From NCBI GenBank assembly GCA_964036275.1, contig OZ038434.1, positions 18,465,879 to 18,529,878 on the forward strand: a stretch of DNA of 64,000 bases. The letters run 5' to 3'. This DNA comes from Litoditis marina (Eukaryota > Nematoda > Chromadorea > Rhabditida > Rhabditidae). Below are positions 50,601 to 62,417 of the stretch, in pieces; the first letter of the stretch is position 1; each line of letters begins with the position of its first letter. The notes beneath the pieces were generated by a model, which was given only the letters and a program-made list of their open reading frames with translations, was not told where the DNA came from and made no database searches. Position numbers and translations under genes: made by a program.

Positions 50601-53140
50601 AATTCGCAGAAACCTCAAGACATCTCTATATTCTCAACACCACAAATACAGAAAACTGAATAAAAGTATTGTTAGACAAGGTTCCAGATCATCAGTTCAC
50701 TACAGTAATTCTTTCATGTTTAGACAACTTTATTTCACCCTCACGTGCGTGTACTGATCGACGTATCGCATCCGAAATCCGCAGAAACCTCAAGACATCT
50801 CTATATTCTCAACACCGTACATACAGAAAACTGAATAAAAGTATTGTTAGAGAAGGTTCCAGAGCATAAGTTCACTACAGTAATTCGTTCATGTTTAGAC
50901 AACTCCATTTCACCCTCACGTGCGTGTACTGAACGACGTATCGCACCCGAAATCCGCAAAAAACTCAAGACATCTCTATATTATCAACACCACAAATACA
51001 GAAAACTGAATAAAAGTATTGTTAGACAAGGTTCCAGATCATCAGTTCACTACAGTAATTCGTTCATGTTTAGACAACTCTATTTCACCCTCACGTGCGT
51101 GTACTGATCGACGTATCGCATCCGAAATCCGCAGAAACCTCAAGACATCTCTATATTCTCAACACCACACATACAGAAAACTGAATAAAAGTATTGTTAG
51201 AGAAGGTTCCAGAGCATAAGTTCACTACAGTAATTCGTTCATGTTCAAAAAACTCTATCTCACCCTCGCGTGCGTGTACTGACCGACGAATCGCATCCGA
51301 AATCCGCAGAAACCTCAAGACATCTTTATATTCTCAACACCACAAATACAGAAAACTGAATAAAAGTATTGTTAGACAAGGTTCCAGATCATCAGTTCAC
51401 TACAGTAATTCGTTCATGTTTAGACAACTCTATTTCACCCTCACGTGCGTGTACTGACCGACGTATCGCATCCGAAATCCGCAAAAAACTCAAGACATCT
51501 CTATATTATCAACACCACAAATACAGAAAACTGAATAAAAGTATTGTTAGAGAAGGTTCCAGAGCATCAGTTCACTACAGTAATTCGTTCATGTTTAGAC
51601 AACTCTATTTCACCCTCACGTGCGTGTACTGATCGACGTATCGCATCCGAAATCCGCAGAAACCTCAAGATATCTCTATATTCTCAACACCACACATACA
51701 GAAAACTGAATAGAAGTATTGTTAGAGAAGGTTCCAGAGCATAAGTTCACTACAGTAATTCGTTCATGTTTAGAAAACTCCATTTCACCCTCACGTGCGT
51801 GTACTGACCGACGTATCGCATCCGAAATCCGCAAAAAACTCAAGACATCTCTATATTATCTCAACACCACAAATACAGAAAACTGAATAAAAGTATTGTT
51901 AGAGAAGGTTCCAGATCATCAGTTCACTACAGTAATTCGTTCATGTTTAGACAACTCTATTTCACCCTCACGTGCGTGTACTGACCGACGTATCGCATCC
52001 GAAATCCGCAGAAACCTCAAGACATCTCTATATTCTCAACACCACACATACAGAAAACTGAATAGAAGTATTGTTAGAGAAGGTTCCAGAGCATAAGTTC
52101 ACTACAGTAATTCGTTCATGTTTAGAAAACTCCATTTCACCCTCACGTGCGTGTACTGACCGACGTATCGCATCCGAAATCCGCAAAAAACTCAAGACAT
52201 CTCTATATTATCAACACCACAAATACAGAAAACTGAATAAAAGTATTGTTAGAGAAGGTTCCAGATCATCAGTTCACTACAGTAATTCGTTCATGTTTAG
52301 ACAACTCTATTTCACCCTCACGTGCGTGTACTGATCGACGTATCGCATCCGAAATCCGCAGAAACCTCAAGACATCTCTATATTCTCAACACCACACATA
52401 CAGAAAACTGAATAGAAGTATTGTTAGAGAAGGTTCCACAGCATAAGTTCACTACAGTAATTCGTTCATGTTTAGAAACTCCATTTCACCCTCACATGCG
52501 TGTACTGACCGACGTATCGCATCGAAATCCGCAAAAAACTCAAGACATGTCTATATTATCAACACCACAAATACAGAAAACTGAATAAAAGTATTGTTAG
52601 AGAAGTTCCAGATCATCAGTTCACTACAGTAATTCGTTCATGTTTAGAAAACTCCATTTCACCCTCACGTGCGTGTACTGACCGACGTATCGCATCCGAA
52701 ATCCGCAAAAAACTCAAGACATCTCTATATTATCAACACCACAAATACAGAAAACTGAATAAAAGTATTGTTAGAGAAGGTTCCAGAGCATCAGTTCACT
52801 ACAGTAATTCGTTCATGTTTAGACAACTCTATTTCACCCTCACGTGCGTGTACTGATCGACGTATCGCATCCGAAATCCGCAGAAACCTCAAGACATCTC
52901 TATATTCTCAACACCACAAATACAGAAAACTGAATAAAAGTATTGTTAGACAAGGTTCCAGATCATCAGTTCACTACAGTAATTCGTTCATGTTTAGACA
53001 ACTCTATTTTACCCTCACGTGCGTGTACTGACCGACGTATCGCATCCGAAATCCGCAAAAAACTCAAGACATCTCTATATTATCAACACCACAAATACAG
53101 AAAACTGAATAAAAGTATTGTTAGAGAAGGTTCCAGATCA
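47634..53140 (+). repeat. Satellite C (175-bp tandem repeat)
   Basis: About 31 copies of a 175-bp unit starting AGTATTGTTAGAGAAGG and containing TGCGTGTACTGACCGACG and ATCCGCAGAAACCTCAAG; unit starts recur at 47638, 47813, 47988 and so on. A recurring 87-codon frame crosses each unit boundary but ends at the same TGA in every copy and shows no start context or domain, so it is not annotated as protein. Variants alternate (GAAGG or CAAGG; AGAAACCTC or AAAAAACTC; GACCGACG or GATCGACG), indicating higher-order structure in the second half. One truncated unit of about 60 bp sits near 49734-49793. Confidence 0.96.
48513..49122 (+). repeat. Three-unit duplication within satellite C
   Basis: A distinctive unit with GAAGTTTCCAAAGC, AATTTTTTCATG and TATTTTACTCTC occurs at about 48519 and again at about 49040. 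The units before each copy also match (CACCATCACATGCG, ACCACGAATACAG). The spacing is about 521 bp, three units minus a small deletion near 48900. This is a recent local duplication. Confidence 0.8.
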
Positions 53141-53197
53141 ATCGAACCCAGGTCTGTGGAGCGACAGCCGAACGCTAACCACTTGACCACTCGGCCA
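53141..53197 (-). mobile_element. tRNA-derived SINE, truncated copy
   Basis: 57 bp matching only the tRNA-like head, from the B box to the A box, of the SINE at 47213-47453, with the identical satellite B flank CAAACTGGACAATCTG. The tail is replaced by satellite C (GGTTCCAGATCA joined to ATCGAACCC). ATC at the join is shared by both sequences, suggesting a short-homology joint. Confidence 0.9.
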
Positions 53198-55214
53198 AAC
53201 TGGACAATCTGTCCACTTTTTGTCCTCAAGGATATTGAAAAACTTTCCTCGGGACAAAAATTGGACAACCTGTTTACTTTTTGTCTTCAGGAAACCAACT
53301 GGACTGGACAATCTGCCCACCTTTTGTCCTCAAAGATGTTGAAAACATTACCTCGGGACAAAAAATTGGACAATCTGTTCACTTTTTGTCCTCAAGGATG
53401 TTGAATACATTTCCTCGGGACAAAAATTGGACGACCTGTTCACTTTTTGTCTTCAGGAAACCAACTGGACAATCTGTCCACCTTTTGTCCTCAAGGATGT
53501 TGAAAACATTACCTTGGAACAAAAATTGGACAATCTGTCCACTTTCTGTCCCCAAGGATGTTGAAAACATTTCTTCGGGACAAAAATGGACAACCTGTTT
53601 ACTTTTTGTCTTCAGGAAACCAACTGGACAATCTGTCCACCTTTTGTCCTCAAGGATGTTGAAAACATTACCTTGGGACAAAAATTGGACAATCTGTCCA
53701 CTTTCTGTCCCCAAGGATGTTGAAAACATTTCTCCGGACAAAAATTTGACAACCTGTTTACTTTTTGTCTTCAGGAAACCAACTGGACAATCTGTCCATC
53801 TTTTGTCCTCAAGGATGTTGAAAACATTACCTCGGGACAAAAATTGGACAATCTGTCCACTTTTTGTCCTCAAGGATGTTGAAAACATTTCCTCGGGACA
53901 AAAATTGGACAACCTGTTTACTTTTTGTCTTCAGGAAACCAACTGGACAATCTGTCCACCTTTTGTCCTCAAGGATGTTGAAAACATTACCTCGGGACAA
54001 AAAGTGGACAACCTGTTTACTTTTTGTCTTCAAGAAACAAACTGGACAATCTGTCCACTTTTTGTCCTCAAGGATGTTGAAAACATTTCCTCGGGACAAA
54101 AATTGGACAACTTGCTCAATTTTTGTCTTCAGGAAACCAATTGGACAATCTGTCCACTTTCTGTCCCCAAGGATGTTGAAAACATTTCTTCGGGACAAAA
54201 ATTGGACAACCTGTTTACTTTTTGTCTTCAGGAAACCAACTGGACAATCTGTCCACCTTTTGTCCTCAAGGATGTTGAAAACATTACCTTGGGACAAAAA
54301 TTGGACAATCTGTCCACTTTCTGTCCCCAAGGATGTTGAAAACATTTCTCCGGGACAAAAATTTGACAACCTGTTTACTTTTTGTCTTCAGGAAACCAAC
54401 TGGACAATCTGTCCATCTTTTGTCCTCAAGGATGTTGAAAACATTACCTCGGGACAAAAATTAGACAATCTGTCCACTTTTTGTCCTCAAGGATGTTGAA
54501 AACATTTCCTCGGGACAAAAATTGGACAACCTGTTTACTTTTTGTCTTCAGGAAACCAACTGGACAATCTGTCCACCTTTTGTCCTCAAGGATGTTGAAA
54601 ACATTACCTCGGGACAAAAAGTGGACAACCTGTTTACTTTTTGTCTTCAAGAAACAAACTGGACAATCTGTCCACTTTTTGTCCTCAAGGATGTTGAAAA
54701 CATTTCCTCGGGACAAAAATTGGACAACTTGCTCAATTTTTGTCTTCAGGAAACCAATTGGACAATCTGTCCACTTTCTGTCCCCAAGGATGTTGAAAAC
54801 ATTTCTTCGGGACAAAAATTGGACAACCTGTTTACTTTTTGTCTTCAGGAAACCAACTGGACAATCTGTCCACCTTTTGTCCTCAAGGATGTTGAAAACA
54901 TTACCTTGGGACAAAAATTGGACAATCTGTCCACTTTCTGTCCCCAAGGATGTTGAAAACATTTCTCCGGGACAAAAATTTGACAACCTGTTTACTTTTT
55001 GTCTTCAGGAAACCAACTGGACAATCTGTCCATCTTTTGTCCTCAAGGATGTTGAAAACATTACCTCGGGACAAAAATTGGACAATCTGTCCACTTTTTG
55101 TCCTCAAGGATGTTGAAAACATTTCCTCGGGACAAAAATTGGACAACCTGTTTACTTTTTGTCTTCAGGAAACCAACTGGACAATCTGTCCACCTTTTGT
55201 CCTCAAGGATGTTG
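53198..55214 (+). repeat. Satellite B, plus orientation, second segment
   Basis: Same 61/39-bp module array as the first segment. It starts with the same sequence that follows the SINE at 47454, including the CTGGACTGGACA doubling. It contains an exact-looking 617-bp tandem duplication (about 53864-54480 and 54481-55097): the translated frames over the two copies are identical for 211 codons. It ends after GGATGTTG, where the array switches strand. Confidence 0.94.
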
Positions 55215-55222
55215 AGTTTGTT
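55209..55222. other. Inversion junction in satellite B
   Basis: To the left every module reads GTCCTCAAGGATGTTG; to the right every module reads the reverse complement. The join is GGATGTTG-AG-TTTGTTTCC without any spacer. The right side continues exactly like the internal sequence at 58647, where it is preceded by GTCCAG, so only AG is shared at the joint. This indicates an illegitimate inverted join rather than a symmetric palindrome centre. Confidence 0.9.
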
Positions 55223-58200
55223 TCCTGAAGACAAACAGTTAACATGTTGTCCAATTTTTGTCCCGAGGAAAGTTTTTCAATATCCTTGAGGACAAAAAGT
55301 GGACAGATTGTCCAGTTTGTTTCCTGAAGACAAAAATTAAACAAGTTGTCCAATTTTTGTCCCGAGGAAATGTTTTCAACATCCTTGAGGACAAAAAGTG
55401 GACAGATTGTCCAGTTTGTTTCTTGAAGACAAAAAGTAAACAAGTTGTCCAATTTTTGTCCCGAGGAAATGTTTTCAACATCCTTGAGGACAAAAAGTGG
55501 ACAGATTGTCCAGTTGGTTTCCTGAAGACAAAAAGTAAACAGGTTGTCCAATTTTTGTCCCGAGGTAATGTTTTCAACATCCTTGAGGACAAAAGATGGA
55601 CAGATTGTCCAGTTGGTTTCCTGAAGACAAAAAGTGAACAGGTCGTCCAATTTTTGTCCCGAGGAAATGTTTTCAACATCCTTGAGGACAAAAAGTGAAC
55701 AGATTGTCCAATTTTTGTCCCGAGGTAATGTTTTCAACATCCTTGAGGACAAAAGGTGGGCAGATTGTCCAGTCCAGTTGGTTTCCTGAAGACAAAAAGT
55801 AAACAGGTTGTCCAATTTTTGTCCCGAGGAAATGTTTTCAACATCCTTGAGGACAAAAAGTGGACAGATTGTCCAGTTTGTTTCTTGAAGACAAAAAGTA
55901 AACAGGTTGTCCACTTTTTGTCCCGAGGTAATGTTTTCAACATCCTTGAGGACAAAAGGTGGACAGATTGTCCAGTTGGTTTCCTGAAGACAAAAAGTAA
56001 ACAGGTTGTCCAATTTTTGTCCCGAGGAAATGTTTTCAACATCCTTGAGGACAAAAAGTGGACAGATTGTCCAATTTTTGTCCCGAGGTAATGTTTTCAA
56101 CATCCTTGAGGACAAAAGATGGACAGATTGTCCAGTTGGTTTCCTGAAGACAAAAAGTAAACAGGTTGTCCAATTTTTGTCCCGAAGAAATGTTTTCAAC
56201 ATCCTTGGGGACAGAAAGTGGACAGATTGTCCAATTTTTGTCCCAAGGTAATGTTTTCAACATCCTTGAGGACAAAAGGTGGACAGATTGTCCAGTTGGT
56301 TTCCTGAAGACAAAAAGTAAACAGGTTGTCCAATTTTTGTCCCGAAGAAATGTTTTCAACATCCTTGGGGACAGAAAGTGGACAGATTGTCCAATTTTTG
56401 TACCAAGGTAATGTTTTCAACATCCTTGAGGACAAAAGGTGGACAGATTGTCCAGTTGGTTTCCTGAAGACAAAAAGTGAACAGGTCGTCCAATTTTTGT
56501 CCCGAGGAAATGTTTTCAACATCCTTGAGGACAAAAAGTGAACAGATTGTCCAATTTTTGTCCCGAGGTAATGTTTTCAACATCCTTGAGGACAAAAGGT
56601 GGGCAGATTGTCCAGTCCAGTTGGTTTCCTGAAGACAAAAAGTAAACAGGTTGTCCAATTTTTGTCCCGAGGAAATGTTTTCAACATCCTTGAGGACAAA
56701 AAGTAAACAGGTTGTCCAATTTTTGTCCCGAGGTAATGTTTTCAACATCCTTGAGGACAAAAGATGGACAGATTGTCCAGTTGGTTTCCTGAAGACAAAA
56801 AGTGAACAGGTCGTCCAATTTTTGTCCCGAGGAAATGTTTTCAACATCCTTGAGGACAAAAAGTGAACAGATTGTCCAATTTTTGTCCCGAGGTAATGTT
56901 TTCAACATCCTTGAGGACAGAAGGTGGGCAGATTGTCCAGTCCAGTTGGTTTCCTGAAGACAAAAAGTAAACAGGTTGTCCAATTTTTGTCCCGAGGAAA
57001 TGTTTTCAACATCCTTGAGGACAAAAAGTGGACAGATTGTCCAGTTTGTTTCTTGAAGACAAAAAGTAAACAGGTTGTCCACTTTTTGTCCCGAGGAAAT
57101 GTTTTCAACATCCTTGAGGACAAAAAGTGGACAGATTGTCCAGTTGGTTTCCTGAAGCCAAAAAGTAAACAGGTTGTCCAATTTTTGTCCCGAGGAAATG
57201 TTTTCAACATCCTTGAGGACAAAAAGTGGACAGATTGTCCAGTTTGTTTCTTGAAGACAAAAAGTAAACAGGTTGTCCACTTTTTGTCCCGAGGTAATGT
57301 TTTCAACATCCTTGAGGACAAAAGGTGGACAGATTGTCCAGTTGGTTTCCTGAAGACAAAAAGTAAACAGGTTGTCCAATTTTTGTCCCGAGGAAATGTT
57401 TTCAACATCCTTGAGGACAAAAAGTGGACAGATTGTCCAATTTTTGTCCCGAGGTAATGTTTTCAACATCCTTGAGGACAAAAGATGGACAGATTGTCCA
57501 GTTGGTTTCCTGAAGACAAAAAGTAAACAGGTTGTCCAATTTTTGTCCCGAAGAAATGTTTTCAACATCCTTGGGGACAGAAAGTGGACAGATTGTCCAA
57601 TTTTTGTCCCAAGGTAATGTTTTCAACATCCTTGAGGACAAAAGGTGGACAGATTGTCCAGTTGGTTTCCTGAAGACAAAAAGTAAACAGGTTGTCCAAT
57701 TTTTGTCCCGAAGAAATGTTTTCAACATCCTTGGGGACAGAAAGTGGACAGATTGTCCAATTTTTGTACCAAGGTAATGTTTTCAACATCCTTGAGGACA
57801 AAAGGTGGACAGATTGTCCAGTTGGTTTCCTGAAGACAAAAAGTGAACAGGTCGTCCAATTTTTGTCCCGAGGAAATGTTTTCAACATCCTTGAGGACAA
57901 AAAGTGAACAGATTGTCCAATTTTTGTCCCGAGGTAATGTTTTCAACATCCTTGAGGACAAAAGGTGGGCAGATTGTCCAGTCCAGTTGGTTTCCTGAAG
58001 ACAAAAAGTAAACAGGTTGTCCAATTTTTGTCCCGAGGAAATGTTTTCAACATCCTTGAGGACAAAAAGTGGACAGATTGTCCAATTTTTGTCCCGAGGT
58101 AATGTTTTCAACATCCTTGAGGACAAAAAATGAGCAGATTGTCCAGTCCAGTTGGTTTCCTGAAGACAAAAAGTAAACAGGTTGTCCAATTTTTGTCCCG

Positions 58201-59308
58201 AGGAAATGTTTTCAACATCCTTGAGGACAAAAAGTGGACAGATTGTCCAGTTTGTTTCCTGAAGACAAAAAGTAAACAGGTTGTCCACTTTTTGTCCCGA
58301 GGTAATGTTTTCAACATCCTTGAGGACAAAAAGTGGACAGATTGTCCAGTTTGTTTCCTGAAGACAAAAAGTAAACAGGTTGTCCAATTTTTGTCCCGAG
58401 GAAAGTTTTTCAATATCCTTGAGGACAAAAAGTGGACAGATTGTCCAGTTTGTTTCCTGAAGACAAAGAGTTAACAGGTTGTCCAATTTTTGTCCTGAGG
58501 AATCTTTTTCGAGATCCTTGAGGACAAAAGGTGGACAGATTGTCCAGTTTGTTTCCTGAAGACAAAAAGTAAACAGGTTGTCCAATTTTTGTCCCGAGGA
58601 AAGTTTTTCAATATCCTTGAGGACAAAAAGTGGACAGATTGTCCAGTTTGTTTCCTGAAGACAAACAGTTAACATGTTGTCCAATTTTTGTCCCGAGGAA
58701 AGTTTTTCAATATCCTTGAGGACAAAAAGTGGACAGATTGTCCAGTTTGTTTCCTGAAGACAAAAATTAAACAAGTTGTCCAATTTTTGTCCCGAGGAAA
58801 TGTTTTCAACATCCTTGAGGACAAAAAGTGGACAGATTGTCCAGTTTGTTTCTTGAAGACAACAAGTAAACAGGTTGTCCACTTTTTGTCCCGAGGTAAT
58901 GTTTTCAACATCCTTGAGGACAAAAGGTGGACAGATTGTCCAGTTGGTTTCCTGAAGACAAAAAGTAAACAGGTTGTCCAATTTTTGTCCCGAGGTAATG
59001 TTTTCAACATCCTTGAGGACAAAAGATGGACAGATTGTCCAGTTGGTTTCCTGAAGACAAAAAGTGAACAGGTCGTCCAATTTTTGTCCCGAGGAAATGT
59101 TTTCAACATCCTTGAGGACAAAAAGTGAACAGATTGTCCAATTTTTGTCCCGAGGTAATGTTTTCAACATCCTTGAGGACAAAAGGTGGGCAGATTGTCC
59201 AGTCCAGTTGGTTTCCTGAAGACAAAAAGTAAACAGGTTGTCCAATTTTTGTCCCGAGGAAAGTTTTTCAATATCCTTGAGGACAAAAAGTGGACAGCTT
59301 GTCCAGTT
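55215..59308 (-). repeat. Satellite B, inverted orientation, first segment
   Basis: Satellite B on the minus strand, with the same 61/39-bp modules. Longer blocks recur: the 55217 region reappears at 58647 (offset 3430), and a run near 56036-56534 recurs near 57402-57900 (offset about 1366). CAGTCCAGTTGG doublings, the reverse complement of the CTGGACTGGAC mark, occur at several places. Frames up to 571 codons cross this segment and the SINE; they reflect lack of stop codons in the repeat, not a gene. Confidence 0.95.
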
Positions 59309-59549
59309 TGGCCGAGTGGTCAAGTGGTTAGCGTTCGGCTGTCGCTCCACAGACCTGGGTTCGATCCCCGCTCGCCGCGGTATCTGTCTGGCGGACCGCA
59401 TGAGCTGGTTACAAAGCTCATCCATGCCTATCTCCACCCCTCTACGGACAGTCCTTCTACGGTTGATATATGATTTGTGTGTGATTATGTAATTTTCTCA
59501 ATAAAGCACACGGCTGAAATAGTTGCCGTAAAAGATTATTATTATATTG
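59309..59549 (+). mobile_element. tRNA-derived SINE, full copy 2
   Basis: 241-bp copy on the plus strand: A box at 59309, B box GGTTCGATCC at 59358-59367, AATAAAGC near the 3' end and terminal ATTATTATTATATTG. Flanks (GTCCAGTT before, TTTCCTGAAGAC after) mirror copy 1, as expected because this satellite B segment is inverted. It differs from copy 1 by only a few bases (for example CATCCATGCC for CACCCATGCC). Confidence 0.92.
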
Positions 59550-62176
59550 TTTCCTGAAGACAAAAAGTAAACAGGTTGTCCAATTTTTGTCCCGAGGAAA
59601 TGTTTTCAACATCCTTGAGGACAAAAGGTGGACAGATTGTCCAGTTGGTTTCCTGAAGACAAAAATTAAACAAGTTGTCCAATTTTTGTCCCGAGGAAAT
59701 GTTTTCAACATCCTTGAGGACAAAAAGTGGACAGATTGTCCAGTTTGTTCCTTGAAGACAAAAAGTAAACAGGTTGTCCACTTTTTGTCCCGAGGTAATG
59801 TTTTCAACATCCTTGAGGACAAAAGGTGGACAGATTGTCCAGTTGGTTTCCTGAAAACAAAAAGTAAACAGGTTGTCCAATTTTTGTCCCGAGGAAATGT
59901 TTTCAACATCCTTGAGGTCAAAAAGTGGACAGATTGTCCAATTTTTGTCCCGAGGTAATGTTTTCAACATCCTTGAGGACAAAAGATGGACAGATTGTCC
60001 AGTTGGTTTCCTGAAGACAAAAAGTAAACAGGTTGTCCAATTTTTGTCCCGAAGAAATGTTTTCAACATCCTTGGGGACAGAAAGTGGACAGATTGTCCA
60101 ATTTTTGTCCCAAGGTAATGTTTTCAACATCCTTGAGGACAAAAGGTGGACAGATTGTCCAGTTGGTTTCCTGAAGACAAAAAGTAAACAGGTTGTCCAA
60201 TTTTTGTCCCGAAGAAATGTTTTCAACATCCTTGGGGACAGAAAGTGGACAGATTGTCCAATTTTTGTACCAAGGTAATGTTTTCAACATCCTTGAGAAC
60301 AAAAGGTGGACAGATTGTCCAGTTGGTTTCCTGAAGACAAAAAGTGAACAGGTCGTCCAATTTTTGTCCCGAGGAAATGTTTTCAACATCCTTGAGGACA
60401 AAAAGTGAACAGATTGTCCAATTTTTGTCCCGAGGTAATGTTTTCAACATCCTTGAGGACAAAAGGTGGGCAGATTGTCCAGTCCAGTTGGTTTCCTGAA
60501 GACAAAAAGTAAACAGGTTGTCCAATTTTTGTCCCGAAGAAATGTTTTCAACATCCTTGAGGACAGAAAGTGGACAGATTGTCCAATTTTTGTACCAAGG
60601 TAATGTTTTCAACATCCTTGAGAACAAAAGGTGGACAGATTGTCCAGTTGGTTTCCTGAAGACAAAAAGTGAACAGGTCGTCCAATTTTTGTCCCGAGGA
60701 AATGTTTTCAACATCCTTGAGGACAAAAAGTGAACAGATTGTCCAATTTTTGTCCCGAGGTAATGTTTTCAACATCCTTGAGGACAAAAGGTGGGCAGAT
60801 TGTCCAGTCCAGTTGGTTTCCTGAAGACAAAAAGTAAACAGGTTGTCCAATTTTTGTCCCGAGGGAATGTTTTCAACATCCTTGAGGACAAAAAGTGGAC
60901 AGATTGCCCAATTCTTGTCCCGAGGTAATGTTTTCAACATCCTTGAGGACAAAAGGTGGGCAGATTGTCCAGTCCAGTTGGTTTCCTGAAGAAAAAAGGA
61001 AACAGGTTGTCCAATTTTTGTCCCGAGGAAATGTTTTCAACATCCTTTAGGACAAAAGGTGGACAGATTGTCCAGTTCAGTTTGTTTCCTGAAGACAAAA
61101 AGTAAACAGGTTGTCCAATTTTTGTCCCGAGGAAATGTTTTCAACATCCTTGAGGACAAAAAGTGGACAGATTGTCCAATTCTTGTCCCGAGGTAATGTT
61201 TTCAACATCCTTGAGGACAAAAGGTGGGCAGATTGTCCAGTCTAGTTGGTTTCCTGAAGACAAAAAGTAAACAGGTTGTCCAATTTTTGTCCCGAGGAAA
61301 TGTTTTCAACATCCTTGAGGACAAAAGGTGGACAGATTATCCAGTTGGTTTCCTGAAGACAAAAATTGAACAAGTTGTCCAATTTTTGTCCCGAGGTAAT
61401 GTTTTCAACATCCTTGAGGACAAAAGGTGGACAGATTATCCAGTTGGTTTCCTGAAGACAAAAATTAAACAAGTTGTCCAATTTTTGTCCCGAGGAAATG
61501 TTTTCAACATCCTTGAGGACAAAAAGTGGACAGATTGTCCAATTCTTGTCCCGAGGTAATGTTTTCAACATCCTTGAGGACAAAAGGTGGGCAGATTGTC
61601 CAGTCCAGTTGGTTTCCTGAAGACAAAAAGTAAACAGGTTGTCCAATTTTTGTCCCGAGGAAATGTTTTCAACATCCTTGAGGACAAAAGGTGGACAGAT
61701 TATCCAGTTGGTTTCCTGAAGACAAAAAGTAAACAGGTTGTCCAATTTTTGTCCCGAGGAAATGTTTTCAACATCCTTGAGGACAAAAGGTGGACAGATT
61801 ATCCAGTTGGTTTCCTGAAGACAAAAATTAAACAAGTTGTCCAATTTTTGTACCAAGGTAATGTTTTCAACATCCTTGAGGACAAAAGGTGGGCAGATTG
61901 TCCAGTCCAGTTGGTTTCCTGAAGACAAAAAGTAAACAGGTTGTCCAATTTTTGTCCCGAGGAAATGTTTTCAACATCCTTGAGGACAAAAAGTGGACAG
62001 ATTGTCCAATTCTTGTCCCGAGGTAATGTTTTCAACATCCTTGAGGACAAAAGGTGGGCAGATTGTCCAGTCCAGTTGGTTTCCTGAAGACAAAAAGTAA
62101 ACAGGTTGTCCAATTTTTGTCCCGAGGAAATGTTTTCAACATCCTTGAGGACAAAAAGTGGACAGATTGTTCAATT
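59550..62176 (-). repeat. Satellite B, inverted orientation, second segment
   Basis: Continuation of the inverted 61/39-bp array between the two plus-strand SINE copies. It includes local variants such as GGACAGATTATCCAG and AATTCTTGTCCC in its right half and several CAGTCCAGTTGG marks. No gene is recognised. Confidence 0.94.
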
Positions 62177-62417
62177 TGGCCGAGTGGTCAAGTGGTTAGC
62201 GTTCGGCTGTCGCTCCACAGACCTGGGTTCGATCCCCGCTCGCCGCGGTATCTGTCTGGCGGACCGCATGAGCTGGTTACAAAGCTCACCCATGCCTATC
62301 TCCACCCCTCTACGGACAGTCCTTCTACGGTTGATATATGATTTGTGTGTGATTATGTAATTTTCTCAATAAAGCACACGGCTGAAATAGTTGCCGTAAA
62401 AGATTATTATTATATTG
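62177..62417 (+). mobile_element. tRNA-derived SINE, full copy 3
   Basis: Same 241-bp element as at 59309 with the same boundary in the satellite; the left flank differs slightly (GATTGTTCAATTTGG). It is 2,868 bp from copy 2. The shared insertion point argues that copies 2 and 3 arose by duplication of the satellite segment, not by independent retroposition. Confidence 0.92.

Noticed and set aside
47638..53031. Repeated 87-codon frame in satellite C, suggesting a repetitive protein
   Set aside because: Each frame starts from a non-ATG codon and ends at the same TGA in every 175-bp unit, and units overlap in a different frame. This is a by-product of the satellite.
59309..59385. Functional tRNA gene at the SINE head
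   Set aside because: A and B boxes are good, but no complete acceptor and anticodon stems can be drawn, and the sequence continues into a SINE body with an AATAAA tail.
57722..59437. 571-codon minus-strand open frame, and many other frames of 80-350 codons in satellite B on both strands
   Set aside because: They consist of the repeat itself in shifting frames, run equally well on both strands, and continue into the SINE. The 160-bp period is not a multiple of three and the repeat simply lacks stop codons.
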